From: a virus
Strand: one strand, 5' to 3'
Virus record (IMG/VR): IMGVR_UViG_3300028115_000083
Location: 1-29,049 of that record
Length of the DNA stretch: 29,049 nt
The translations under genes were made by a program, and so were the position numbers. Position 1 is the first letter of the stretch; each line of letters begins with the position of its first letter. Below, one piece after another: positions 23,545-29,049 of the stretch. The notes beneath the pieces were generated by a model. It saw only the letters and a list, made by a program, of their open reading frames with translations, did no database searches and was not told the origin of the DNA.

Positions 23545-24306
23545 TTAAGGTTTAATTAACTCGGGTATGGTAGTCACTATGACTCCTTTGTCCCGAGCAG
23601 TTTTAGTTTTAATTGATTCGATTCCTGACTCATTAATTAAATGAGTACAGTCTTTAGTAAGTGTTGACTTAACAATAAAGCCATTTTGTTCTAAATAAGA
23701 GGTAGCTTCTGATTTACTAGAAAAACTCTTTAGTTTTCCTGTAATACATACTATACCAGCTATTCCATTTGTTGGTATTATATTCTTTGCTTTATTGAAC
23801 TTAAAACTAAATGGGAGATACCCATCGTAGAAAGCATAAAAGTCTTTGTGAAGCCATTCCATTAAACTATCCGTGGCTTTTGGGCCTAGGCCAGCTTCAA
23901 CACAGGTTTCTCTACTGATCTCACTAATACAAGTAATTGTTGTAGATAACTTTCTGGTTGCGTGCGTACCTATCAAGGGGATACCTAATGCGGGCAAAAG
24001 AATATCCAGAGAAGCAGATTTTGAGTTCTGGATCTCGGAATATAATTTTGCTGCAAGTTTATCAGATGAGAGACACTCTGCTATCTGAGCCTCAGATAAG
24101 GCATAGATCATATCAAAATCAGTAATACCTAACTTAGAGATACTACTTGGGCCTAGACCCTTGATCTTGAGTACTTTCGCAAAGTGCTCTACTTTTTTCT
24201 GACACTGTGAGGCACAGGACGTGTTCTCACAATACAAAATATGATTAACAAAAATCAACTCCGATGCACAGCTAGGGCAATGCGTTGGGGCTTCAATTGA
24301 AATCAT
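23545..24306 (-). CDS. ligB: NAD-dependent DNA ligase, C-terminal subunit (zinc finger, HhH, BRCT)
   Basis: 253 aa. Zinc finger C10-x2-C13 ... C26-x4-C31, helix-hairpin-helix motifs (VLKIKGLGPSSISKL, LPALGIPLIGTHATRKL, CVEAGLGPKATDSL) and a BRCT domain from about 175 (NGIAGIVCITGKLKSF ... LTKDCTHLINES). These are the DNA-encircling domains of LigA. The adenylation and OB domains are in the next gene upstream (24383). A full LigA is ~670 aa; the two products total ~560. The start has AAGGAGAG and its own promoter, and the gap is 76 bases, so the split is genuine rather than a frameshift. T5 also splits its ligase. Confidence 0.92.
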   Translation of the reverse strand: MISIEAPTHCPSCASELIFVNHILYCENTSCASQCQKKVEHFAKVLKIKGLGPSSISKLGITDFDMIYALSEAQIAECLSSDKLAAKLYSEIQNSKSASLDILLPALGIPLIGTHATRKLSTTITCISEISRETCVEAGLGPKATDSLMEWLHKDFYAFYDGYLPFSFKFNKAKNIIPTNGIAGIVCITGKLKSFSSKSEATSYLEQNGFIVKSTLTKDCTHLINESGIESIKTKTARDKGVIVTTIPELIKP

Positions 24307-24333
24307 CTAAACTCTCCTTAAATCTGAATGTAT

Positions 24334-24362
24334 ATTATATATATCTTTAGGTATAATGTCAA
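24334..24362 (-). promoter_or_regulatory. Sigma70 promoter for the ligase C-terminal gene
   Basis: Minus strand TTGACA (24362-24357), 17-base spacer, TATAAT (24339-24334), preceded by GAAAAATAGTAC and followed by ATACATTC. Full consensus on both boxes. Sequence around it nearly repeats the promoter at 25335. Confidence 0.88.
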
Positions 24363-24382
24363 GTACTATTTTTCGAAAGCTA

Positions 24383-25306
24383 TTAACAATCTCCAATTCG
24401 TCTAACAACACGAGGTATAATCTCGCCTGACCTAATGATTTCAACCATACATCCAATCTCTAAGTTAAGTCCCCGAATGTACTCAATATTGTGCAGTGTA
24501 GCTTTAGACACAGTAGCCTCGCCAACCATTACTGGCTGAAGAATGGCTACAGGACTAACAACTCCGGACTTGCCGACTTGCCACACAACATCAAGCAATT
24601 CAGTTACTACTCCCTCTTTCTGCTCTTTCAAGGCAAAGGCACCACGTGGGTGGTGGGAAGTATATCCCATACTATCAAACTTTTGGTTATCATCTATCCG
24701 ATAGACTAAGCCGTCGGTAGGATAACTACTCGAATCGAAACTATATACCGTGTTGAAACATTGCGCTTCTAGGTACTTCATAGTTCCAGTCCAGGTTTGG
24801 ATACTAGAACCTTGCAAGGCATAAGCGATGAAGGTCAACGGGCGAGTACGAAACTCACTCATATCCTTCAGGTTTAGAGAGCCTGATGCAAGGTTACGAG
24901 AGTTTGGGACACTCGAAGGGCAAACTACTTCTCCAGTTACCTGGATAACTCCTTGAAGCGGGATAGTTTCAGGAACAAGAGTTTTCATCTTGTCTGTAAT
25001 ATCTCGTCCCAGATTGCCGTCTCCCCGAGTAAGTGCTATAGCTAATTTTCCATTTACATATACAACAGCTACGGCGGCTCCATCCAGTTTGGGTGTTACT
25101 ATGTAACTACCAAGGTCAGGGGCTTTGGAGATGTCAAAATACTTTTGCAAAGAGTACATACGATACAGGTGTGGGACACCGTCAGTAACGGTATGACCTA
25201 CAGAATTGTAGTTGTATATCTCTGCCAGACGATCAAACTCTTCATCGGAAAGCTGAGGCTTTCCTTCGTAGTATGCTTCTGACAGACTCTTTAAGTATTC
25301 TTCCAA
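24383..25306 (-). CDS. ligA: NAD-dependent DNA ligase, N-terminal subunit (adenylation and OB domains)
   Basis: 307 aa. Residues 1-58 keep the NMN-binding Ia element (EAYYEGKPQLSDEEFDRL). The adenylated lysine is K73 in PKLDG. Further nucleotidyltransferase motifs are TRGDGNLGRDIT, TGEVVCP, YPTDGLVYRID and FALKEQKE. The OB fold (WQVGKSGVVSPVAILQPV, ATLHNIEYIRGLNLEIG, IIRSGEIIPRV) ends the protein. Zinc, HhH and BRCT domains are in the separate gene at 23545. The start is TTG with GGGGG eight bases upstream; a TAG lies two codons before it, so no earlier start is possible. It has its own promoter and a very short leader. Confidence 0.93.
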   Translation of the reverse strand: MEEYLKSLSEAYYEGKPQLSDEEFDRLAEIYNYNSVGHTVTDGVPHLYRMYSLQKYFDISKAPDLGSYIVTPKLDGAAVAVVYVNGKLAIALTRGDGNLGRDITDKMKTLVPETIPLQGVIQVTGEVVCPSSVPNSRNLASGSLNLKDMSEFRTRPLTFIAYALQGSSIQTWTGTMKYLEAQCFNTVYSFDSSSYPTDGLVYRIDDNQKFDSMGYTSHHPRGAFALKEQKEGVVTELLDVVWQVGKSGVVSPVAILQPVMVGEATVSKATLHNIEYIRGLNLEIGCMVEIIRSGEIIPRVVRRIGDC

Positions 25307-25334
25307 TTGCTAAACCCCCACTGAATGAATGTAT

Positions 25335-25363
25335 ATTATACAAGGTAATAAGACTAAAGTCAA
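25335..25363 (-). promoter_or_regulatory. Sigma70 promoter for the ligase N-terminal gene
   Basis: Minus strand TTGACT (25363-25358), 17-base spacer, TATAAT (25340-25335), with AAAAATAGTTC upstream and ATACATTC downstream. Expected start near 25328, about 22 bases before the TTG start codon. Confidence 0.88.
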
Positions 25364-25372
25364 GAACTATTT

Positions 25373-25654
25373 TTATGTTAGAGGGAAAATCTCTCTGACT
25401 ATCTCGTCAACTTCTGCTAAAGATAGAATCTCGCATAAGCCAATGAATAGTTCCCTAGAATTACTTAGATCCAGAGGCATAGAGATACCTTCCGGAGAAG
25501 GCTTCCATTCCTCATCAAAGTCTAAATAAAACTTTCGTAAACCAAGATACTCAGTACCTCGGAATATATTAACGGTAAGTCTAACTTGTATCTCTTTAAC
25601 TGCATCATAATGAATAACACGAGAATACGCATCAGGGGATTCGTGAATCTCCAT
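25373..25654 (-). CDS. PC4-like ssDNA-binding transcription coactivator homologue
   Basis: 93 aa from the ATG at 25654, which overlaps the upstream stop (TAATG). The stretch VRLTVNIFRGTEYLGLRKFY, then DFDEEWKPSPEGISMPL and a C-terminal helix (SRELFIGLCEIL), matches the PC4/p15 fold: four strands with R-K-Y/F-Y, GEW-KP and GIS motifs, then a helix that dimerises. PC4 proteins bind and unwind ssDNA. A homologue in phage T5 was linked to recombination-dependent replication. Residues after ~75 (EVDEIVREIFPLT) are an acidic helical tail. Located just before the split ligase. The fold call is confident; a role in transcription or replication is inferred. Confidence 0.85.
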   Translation of the reverse strand: MEIHESPDAYSRVIHYDAVKEIQVRLTVNIFRGTEYLGLRKFYLDFDEEWKPSPEGISMPLDLSNSRELFIGLCEILSLAEVDEIVREIFPLT

Positions 25655-25926
25655 TAGCGAGCACCTGTATTTTTCAATATAGCAGAAAGAGGTGTCACAC
25701 TCGTTACATAGCTGGGTTTTAATAACCGATAAGAATCGGTATCCCAACAAAATAACAGCAGTGTACTATCGGTTTCTTTTGCTCTATTAATTTTTTGTTG
25801 AACATACGGCGTACTAAAATCTAATGTGCAAACATTGTACTTTAGTTTCTTACTATTCTCACTCCGATAGGTGATAATAGCATCTCCGTATTCTTCAACA
25901 AGCTGTGTTAATTGTTCTTTTCTCAC
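25654..25926 (-). CDS. Unknown 90-aa protein coupled to the PC4-like gene
   Basis: GTG start with AAAGGAATAACT upstream. The sequence AIITYRSENSKKLKYNVCTL, followed by DFSTPYVQQK and LLLFCWDTDSYRLLKP, looks highly constrained and resembles small proteins recalled from other phages. Predicted alpha-beta, no catalytic motif. Its stop overlaps the PC4-like ATG (TAATG), so the two are made together, hinting at a shared complex. Function unknown. Confidence 0.75.
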   Translation of the reverse strand: MRKEQLTQLVEEYGDAIITYRSENSKKLKYNVCTLDFSTPYVQQKINRAKETDSTLLLFCWDTDSYRLLKPSYVTSVTPLSAILKNTGAR

Positions 25927-26059
25927 AGTTATTCCTTTGAAGCAGGTTAGCAGAATCTTCTACTGTACTGTTTGCTAAGGTTTAGAGAAAAATGCGTCGT
26001 ATTTTTGATGAGCAGGCAACGCTATCCTCCTGCTTCGGAGAGGTACTAGCTCGATCCGA
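25927..26059 (-). other. 133-base gap with several hairpins, possible structured 3' UTR or small RNA
   Basis: No gene fits. Read on the minus strand it holds two mutually exclusive stems: AGCAGG/CCTGCT (26034-26029 with 26016-26011) and CTCC/GGAG (26040-26037 with 26030-26027). Next comes an AAAAAT/ATTTTT stem (26006-25988), then TTAGCA/TGCTAA around a 20-base loop. None has a clean U-tract. It separates the strongly promoted small HTH gene from the next gene. Confidence 0.35.
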
Positions 26060-26416
26060 TTAGTTGTTGATGGCGGCAATAACAGTAGCAAAATACTGTG
26101 CGGCTTTACCAGTCAACTTACTGATGATTTCGTCATCTACTTCCTGCCCTGCTGAAGTGATTGCAGCAGTGAGGCTTTCTTGCGCGTCAGCTTTGGAAAC
26201 TCGTGTACTACCTGTAGGGGCAGCTGCAGTCTTACCGGCTGCTGGGGTCTTTTTGATATAAACGCCAGCTTTAGTAAGAATCATACGAACGCCGTTAGGG
26301 GACTCTTCGTACTCGTCTGCGATTTCTTTTACAATTTCCATACTGTTTTCTGGGGTAGGTTCTGCTGCTTCGTATGCTTCAACTACTGCTGCTTTCTTTT
26401 CGTCTGTCCAAGCCAT
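26060..26416 (-). CDS. Small Myb/SANT-like HTH protein, paralogue of the HTH-repeat protein
   Basis: 118 aa from ATG 26416 (AAAGGAATAGAAAA site). The first ~55 residues, AWTDEKKAAVVEAYEAAEP ... MEIVKEIADEYEESPNGVRM, follow the same module as the four-repeat protein at 22805. A linker rich in Ala, Thr and Gly and a C-terminal helical part (AAITSAGQEVDDEIISKLTG) follow. An earlier in-frame ATG at 26500 with GAGGAAAG is possible and would add 28 basic residues; ATGs further upstream (26512, 26545) lie too near or before the expected transcript start. Own promoter, so likely well expressed. Probably DNA-binding, maybe a regulator. Confidence 0.78.
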   Translation of the reverse strand: MAWTDEKKAAVVEAYEAAEPTPENSMEIVKEIADEYEESPNGVRMILTKAGVYIKKTPAAGKTAAAPTGSTRVSKADAQESLTAAITSAGQEVDDEIISKLTGKAAQYFATVIAAINN

Positions 26417-26525
26417 TTTTCTATTCCTTTTGGTAGTGTTTTTTATTCCTGGGCAAGTACCCAGTGCTCTAAGCTGTTGTTCGTAAAAGCGATTTCCCAT
26501 TGCTTTCCTCATCTTGTAAGTGTAT

Positions 26526-26555
26526 ATTATACTAGGATATACCAAGTGAAGTCAA
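26526..26555 (-). promoter_or_regulatory. Sigma70 promoter for the small HTH gene
   Basis: Minus strand TTGACT (26555-26550), 18-base spacer, TATAAT (26531-26526), preceded by AAAAATAATTC. It leaves a leader of about 100 bases that includes a CTGGG/CCCAG hairpin (26464-26449). Confidence 0.85.
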
Positions 26556-26565
26556 GAATTATTTT

Positions 26566-27309
26566 TCAAAGGGTGTGTAAATCTACTCCGTATTCTTTTA
26601 AGTGTTCTAAGCTGCCAAGATCATATGCAAGAGAGAAAGCTGAAAAACCTGATTTTCTCTTCTCGTATACACTGTCATTTTCATTTCGAGTAAGTACATA
26701 GATAGCGTAACACTTGCTAGTATACTTATTCTCATAATTTACGTCTGAGTACCCAGGTCTTTCTGCCTGATAGTCTACTGAGATTTCGTCCTCAATAATG
26801 GCGGAGCTGTGATACTTCGCAGACCAAACTATATCCCCAATGTTAAAACTTTCGGCTGTACATTGTTCTGGTAGATAGTCTACTTCCGTACTGTCCTCTC
26901 CCCCAACTCGCTCTGGTACTCCTACTCTCTCAATAATAGCTTTTACAAAAGCTGAGGAGCGGTATAGACCTTTTGCAATATCTGCAATAGGCTCACCTCG
27001 TAGATACCCCGCTACTGATTCTGCTACTTCCTGCTTGGTAGCGGCTCGGCCTCTATTCTTCTTTTTACGAGAAGCAACATACTCTAGCTGCTCATAATAT
27101 TCTGATATAATTTTATCTAATCTAGTAGTATTGTATGCGATATTTAAGATATCACACGCTTCTTTTTTAGATATCGGTTTTTTTATTTGTTCCGTAGGCT
27201 GCCCCGAAGGCTGAACTCCAGGTGTAGACGGGTTTAACAGCGAAATTACTTTCTTTATGTTGCTCGCTGATAAGTTTTCGTATTCCTTCTTCTTTACTCT
27301 TCTGCTCAA
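26566..27309 (-). CDS. HTH-like phage protein, putative regulator
   Basis: 247 aa from TTG 27309 (GGAG seven bases upstream). N-terminus ENLSASNIKKVISLLNP, then a Pro/Gln linker, then KKPISKKEACDILNIAYNTT, which has the look of a helix-turn-helix, followed by a basic stretch (SRKKKNRGRAATKQEV) and a second HTH-like segment (GYLRGEPIADIAKGLYRSSA). The C-terminal half has beta strands (FNIGDIVWSAKYHSSAIIED, KCYAIYVLTR). Likely a DNA-binding regulator. The first 143 bases overlap the upstream hydrolase gene in another frame. Both readings look coding, which is unusual. No known family named with certainty. Confidence 0.75.
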   Translation of the reverse strand: MSRRVKKKEYENLSASNIKKVISLLNPSTPGVQPSGQPTEQIKKPISKKEACDILNIAYNTTRLDKIISEYYEQLEYVASRKKKNRGRAATKQEVAESVAGYLRGEPIADIAKGLYRSSAFVKAIIERVGVPERVGGEDSTEVDYLPEQCTAESFNIGDIVWSAKYHSSAIIEDEISVDYQAERPGYSDVNYENKYTSKCYAIYVLTRNENDSVYEKRKSGFSAFSLAYDLGSLEHLKEYGVDLHTL

Positions 27310-27583
27310 GCTCTATCTCCAATTTGAATAGTAAACAACATATAGCGTGTGCTAAATGGCTGTGCCCTGAGTCTTCGTCTAGTGTCTCTCCATCAAGGTG
27401 TGAGAATATGTGCCGAAGTGCACCACCCGTGTATCTGTTCTGAAGGTTATCTAGCTTGCGCCAGTTTTCTTCATCGTACTTCTCTGCCCCGAACGTAAGA
27501 ACATTACTTACTTCTACTACCGCTTTAGGCGGCAGCAGGTACATTCTAGGCTTACTGCTGTCGTATTTTTTACCTTCCATCAT
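27167..27583 (-). CDS. dATP/dGTP diphosphohydrolase-like protein (MazG-related, MazZ type)
   Basis: 138 aa. YDSSKPRMYLLPPKAVVEVS, VLTFGAEKYDEENWRK, GALRHIFSHLDGETLDEDSG and HSHLAHAICCLLFKLE match the all-alpha dATP/dGTP diphosphohydrolase N-terminal family, which includes MazZ of Z-genome phages. Acidic residues of DEDSG and the E/D of FGAEKYDEEN probably bind metal. It would hydrolyse purine dNTPs to dNMPs and trim the pool. No PurZ is seen here, so a Z-genome is not implied. ATG overlaps the upstream stop (ATGA), with GAGAGGAACA as the ribosome site. The C-terminal ~40 residues, outside the family core, overlap the next gene. Confidence 0.85.
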   Translation of the reverse strand: MMEGKKYDSSKPRMYLLPPKAVVEVSNVLTFGAEKYDEENWRKLDNLQNRYTGGALRHIFSHLDGETLDEDSGHSHLAHAICCLLFKLEIELEQKSKEEGIRKLISEQHKESNFAVKPVYTWSSAFGAAYGTNKKTDI

Positions 27584-27834
27584 TGTTCCTCTCTCTTGTT
27601 AGATATATTATAATAGCTTTCACCTCTTGTAGTCAACAAATAATTTGCTAATCCTACGGCACTATTTATAGGAGGCGAACACACAAAGCACTTAGAATCT
27701 GGAGTTAAAAATTCTACATTACTCCAGCACGTCATACATTTGTAGACAGGAGGTAACTCATATGTACAAAGATAACAATGGTTACCTACTCCAATTAGTC
27801 TTTTACATTCTTTTTGACACTTAGGGCATTTCAT
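27580..27834 (-). CDS. Small protein with four CxxC zinc-binding pairs
   Basis: 84 aa from ATG 27834 (AGGTG six bases upstream); a GTG nine bases earlier is possible. Four CxxC knuckles (CPKC, CYLC, CMTC, CFVC) could form two zinc ribbons in the first ~60 residues. The tail (GLANYLLTTRGESYYNISNK) is helical. Such proteins often bind nucleic acid or partner proteins. It overlaps thyX by 14 bases and the hydrolase by four, so it is part of a coupled nucleotide-metabolism string. Specific role unknown. Confidence 0.75.
   Translation of the reverse strand: MKCPKCQKECKRLIGVGNHCYLCTYELPPVYKCMTCWSNVEFLTPDSKCFVCSPPINSAVGLANYLLTTRGESYYNISNKREEQ
27607..27636 (-). promoter_or_regulatory. Sigma70 promoter inside the end of the CxxC gene
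   Basis: Minus strand TTGACT (27636-27631), 18-base spacer, TATAAT (27612-27607). The upstream GCAAATTATTTG is AT-rich but less like the other five. It would drive the diphosphohydrolase-like and HTH-like genes. Confidence 0.75.
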
Positions 27835-28477
27835 GATCAGCACCTATTTGCGGGAAGTGTTGCACTATAATATCCCAGCACTTTTCTGCTATTTCCATAT
27901 GTTCTTTTTGAGTACCGTTCGACCTGCGCAGATCACAGTAATGTACCCAAGAACGTAAGCTACCTGCCATATACATAGTAGTCTCTGTATTACCTTCTGG
28001 TAGTACAGCTCTTGCTTGTTCTTTTGCAATGCCATTGTCTAATGCCCAATGATATACTTCTTTTGCTTTACTAATAATGGAGGCTTGTTGCATATTCCAT
28101 TCTTCTGATAATTCTTTATTATCAGTCTCATAAGAGTTCTGTCGATTTGTCTTATCCTGCATTCTAGCTTCACGGGTAGTATAGTTTTCACTTACTGCAT
28201 AACGCTGGCTAAACTCTTGAAAAGCAAAAGATCGGTGTCTTAAAATCTGCCTACCAATATCTCTAGTAGTTTGGATTTCAATAGTTAAGTGTACCATTTC
28301 CAGTGGAGACCAATGGTTCTCTTTGATTAAGTATCTAATCAACTTACCAGCAGTCTTAGTATTATTTTGGTTCGCAGGATTACTTACCCTAGCAGCATAA
28401 GCTACTAAGTTTTCGGCTGTATAACACTCTGAATACGCGGTAGGCTTACTTAGTGATATTAAATTTACTTTACTCAT
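27821..28477 (-). CDS. thyX: Flavin-dependent thymidylate synthase
   Basis: 218 aa from ATG 28477, which overlaps the upstream stop (ATGA) and has GAGGAAGAAGA as ribosome site. The ThyX motif RHRx7S is RHRSFAFQEFS at residues 80-90, followed by QR. HWSPLEMVHLTIEIQTTRD and VLPEGNTETTMYMAGSLRSW are further family blocks for FAD and dUMP binding. It methylates dUMP to dTMP using methylene-tetrahydrofolate and FAD, without needing dihydrofolate reductase. Works with RNR in the same arm to supply dTTP. Confidence 0.95.
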   Translation of the reverse strand: MSKVNLISLSKPTAYSECYTAENLVAYAARVSNPANQNNTKTAGKLIRYLIKENHWSPLEMVHLTIEIQTTRDIGRQILRHRSFAFQEFSQRYAVSENYTTREARMQDKTNRQNSYETDNKELSEEWNMQQASIISKAKEVYHWALDNGIAKEQARAVLPEGNTETTMYMAGSLRSWVHYCDLRRSNGTQKEHMEIAEKCWDIIVQHFPQIGADHEMP

Positions 28478-28734
28478 TCTTCTTCCTCTAAACAATAATA
28501 TGGGCCGGAGTCTGGTTCTGTATACCACCAGCGTTCTTCTAAAGCATTAGGGCAGCGTTCAGGCGTACCATAACCGTCACCATTAAGATACTCTCCACAA
28601 TTTGGGCATGATTCATCCATTTCTTGGTATCCTTTGTGTTTGCTGTAGCCTTTTTTAGCCTCTACCTTGCGGTCAATAAATACTTGCGCTTTATTATAAG
28701 CTCTGGCGTGTTTTGCTACAAAATTATTTTTCAT
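28474..28734 (-). CDS. Small Cys-containing protein upstream of thyX, function unknown
   Basis: 86 aa. The N-terminus MKNNFVAKHARAYNKAQVF, continuing IDRKVEAKKGYSKHKGYQEM, is basic, and a short Cys cluster follows (CPNCGEYL ... GTPERCPN ... PYYCLEEEE) that could bind one zinc. The acidic EEEE end overlaps thyX. The start ATG overlaps the upstream stop by four bases. Possibly a small nucleic-acid-binding or scaffold protein; no named family. Confidence 0.72.
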   Translation of the reverse strand: MKNNFVAKHARAYNKAQVFIDRKVEAKKGYSKHKGYQEMDESCPNCGEYLNGDGYGTPERCPNALEERWWYTEPDSGPYYCLEEEE

Positions 28735-29048
28735 TTTCTTGATATTCTTTGGTCGTAATCTGCGAGACTCTCATCCCACCAATACGGCTTGTCTCTATGC
28801 TTCCACGAAGCGAACGTAGCTTTGTCAAGCATATAGAAATTACGATAAGACTGTATAGGATCGCTATAGTCTTTTAACTCTTCGGTCATTGCGAGTGCGA
28901 ACTGAGTAAACCCATGGTCTTCCATATTCTTTGGCTCTGGTAAATTCATTAGCATTTTCATGCTTTTGTGTTCACTACCATAACGATAGTGTGCCTCACT
29001 ACCAAGAGCAAAAGCATAGTTATTTGTCCAGTAAAAGTTTTCTAGCGA
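28731..29048 (-). CDS. Partial gene at right edge, conserved unknown phage protein
   Basis: At least 105 aa. The reading frame stays open to the edge of the window, starting SLENFYWTNNYAFALGSEAH, so the ATG at 28961 is probably internal. DYSDPIQSYRNFYMLDKATF followed by ASWKHRDKPYWW resembles a short block seen in small proteins of many marine phages. Tyr/Trp-rich, no catalytic motif. Its stop overlaps the next gene's ATG (ATGA). True N-terminus lies beyond 29048. Confidence 0.75.
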   Translation of the reverse strand, partial: SLENFYWTNNYAFALGSEAHYRYGSEHKSMKMLMNLPEPKNMEDHGFTQFALAMTEELKDYSDPIQSYRNFYMLDKATFASWKHRDKPYWWDESLADYDQRISRK

Positions 29049-29049
29049 A

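Noticed and set aside
23545-25306. Ligase split explained as a sequencing frameshift in one ligA gene
   Set aside because: There is a 76-base non-coding gap containing a consensus promoter and a strong ribosome site, so both genes are separately expressed.
25980-26062. tRNA-like look in the gap (a CTCGATC sequence resembling a T loop, GC-rich stem near 26030)
   Set aside because: No 5-bp T stem, no matching acceptor arm and no seven-base anticodon loop could be formed on either strand.
26417-26545. Upstream extension of the small HTH gene to the ATG at 26545
   Set aside because: That ATG lies upstream of the expected RNA start of the local promoter and has no ribosome site.
26180-26701. Rightward 173-aa frame opposite the small HTH gene
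   Set aside because: Cys/Phe-rich shadow of the Lys/Glu-rich minus-strand genes, crossing the promoter; no Shine-Dalgarno.
17973-28477. Full Z-genome (2-aminoadenine) pathway
   Set aside because: Only a MazZ-like hydrolase and a PolA-type enzyme are present; no PurZ or DatZ is seen in this window, so the claim is not supported.
28478-28528. Longer ThyX beginning at 28528
   Set aside because: The extra 17 residues overlap the coding end of the upstream gene, while the ATG at 28477 has a good ribosome site and the usual ThyX N-terminus.

Overview
This window is a tailed dsDNA bacteriophage (Caudoviricetes) segment of about 29 kb. The evidence is a tail-fibre locus next to a long block of phage replication, recombination and nucleotide-metabolism genes, with no ribosomal or housekeeping operons. 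Tail fibres rich in NTTG-type, collagen-like and DGSGSG repeats, plus a phage-borne purM, suggest an aquatic or marine host, but this is inference. Seven near-consensus sigma70 promoters and no phage RNA polymerase gene in view point to host RNA polymerase transcribing the genes seen here.

Layout. Positions 1-6478 read rightward and carry adhesion genes: the 3' end of one fibre, a complete fibre with YadA-head-like repeats, a small acidic protein, a collagen-like fibre with its own promoter, and three small proteins. All three fibres end in a peptidase S74 (intramolecular chaperone) domain. A bidirectional terminator at 6486-6505 separates this arm from a convergent leftward arm.

The leftward arm runs from 29048 down to 6511. 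In transcription order it holds: a partial gene at the right edge; a Cys-containing small protein; ThyX; a four-CxxC protein; a dATP/dGTP diphosphohydrolase-like protein; an HTH-like protein; a small Myb/SANT-like HTH protein; a 90-aa unknown; a PC4-like ssDNA-binding coactivator; an NAD-dependent DNA ligase split into two genes; a four-module HTH-repeat protein ending in a strong terminator; DnaB-type helicase; a 91-aa unknown; DnaG-type primase; PolA-family polymerase with a degenerate uracil-DNA-glycosylase-like N-terminus; a short PurM; a conserved unknown; PhoH; a UvsW-like helicase; a 132-aa unknown; a gp32-like SSB; SbcD/gp47; SbcC/gp46; a 56-aa small ORF; a PD-(D/E)XK nuclease; a FEN-type 5' nuclease; NrdA; NrdB; and a small coiled-coil protein.

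How it works together. RNR, ThyX, PurM and the MazG-type nucleotide hydrolase shape the dNTP pool. Primase, helicase, PolA, SSB, 5' nuclease and split ligase form a replisome. SbcCD, UvsW, PC4 and the resolvase-like nuclease support recombination-dependent replication. The combination of split NAD ligase, PC4, D15-like nuclease, SbcCD and PolA recalls phage T5, although gene order and ThyX differ.

The most distinctive signals are these: six leftward promoters sharing an A-rich upstream element; the HTH-repeat protein and its single-module paralogue; the UDG-like polymerase N-terminus with Asn in place of the catalytic-type His; a 143-nt out-of-frame gene overlap ending near an A7 run; and a promoter whose -10 box touches a start codon.
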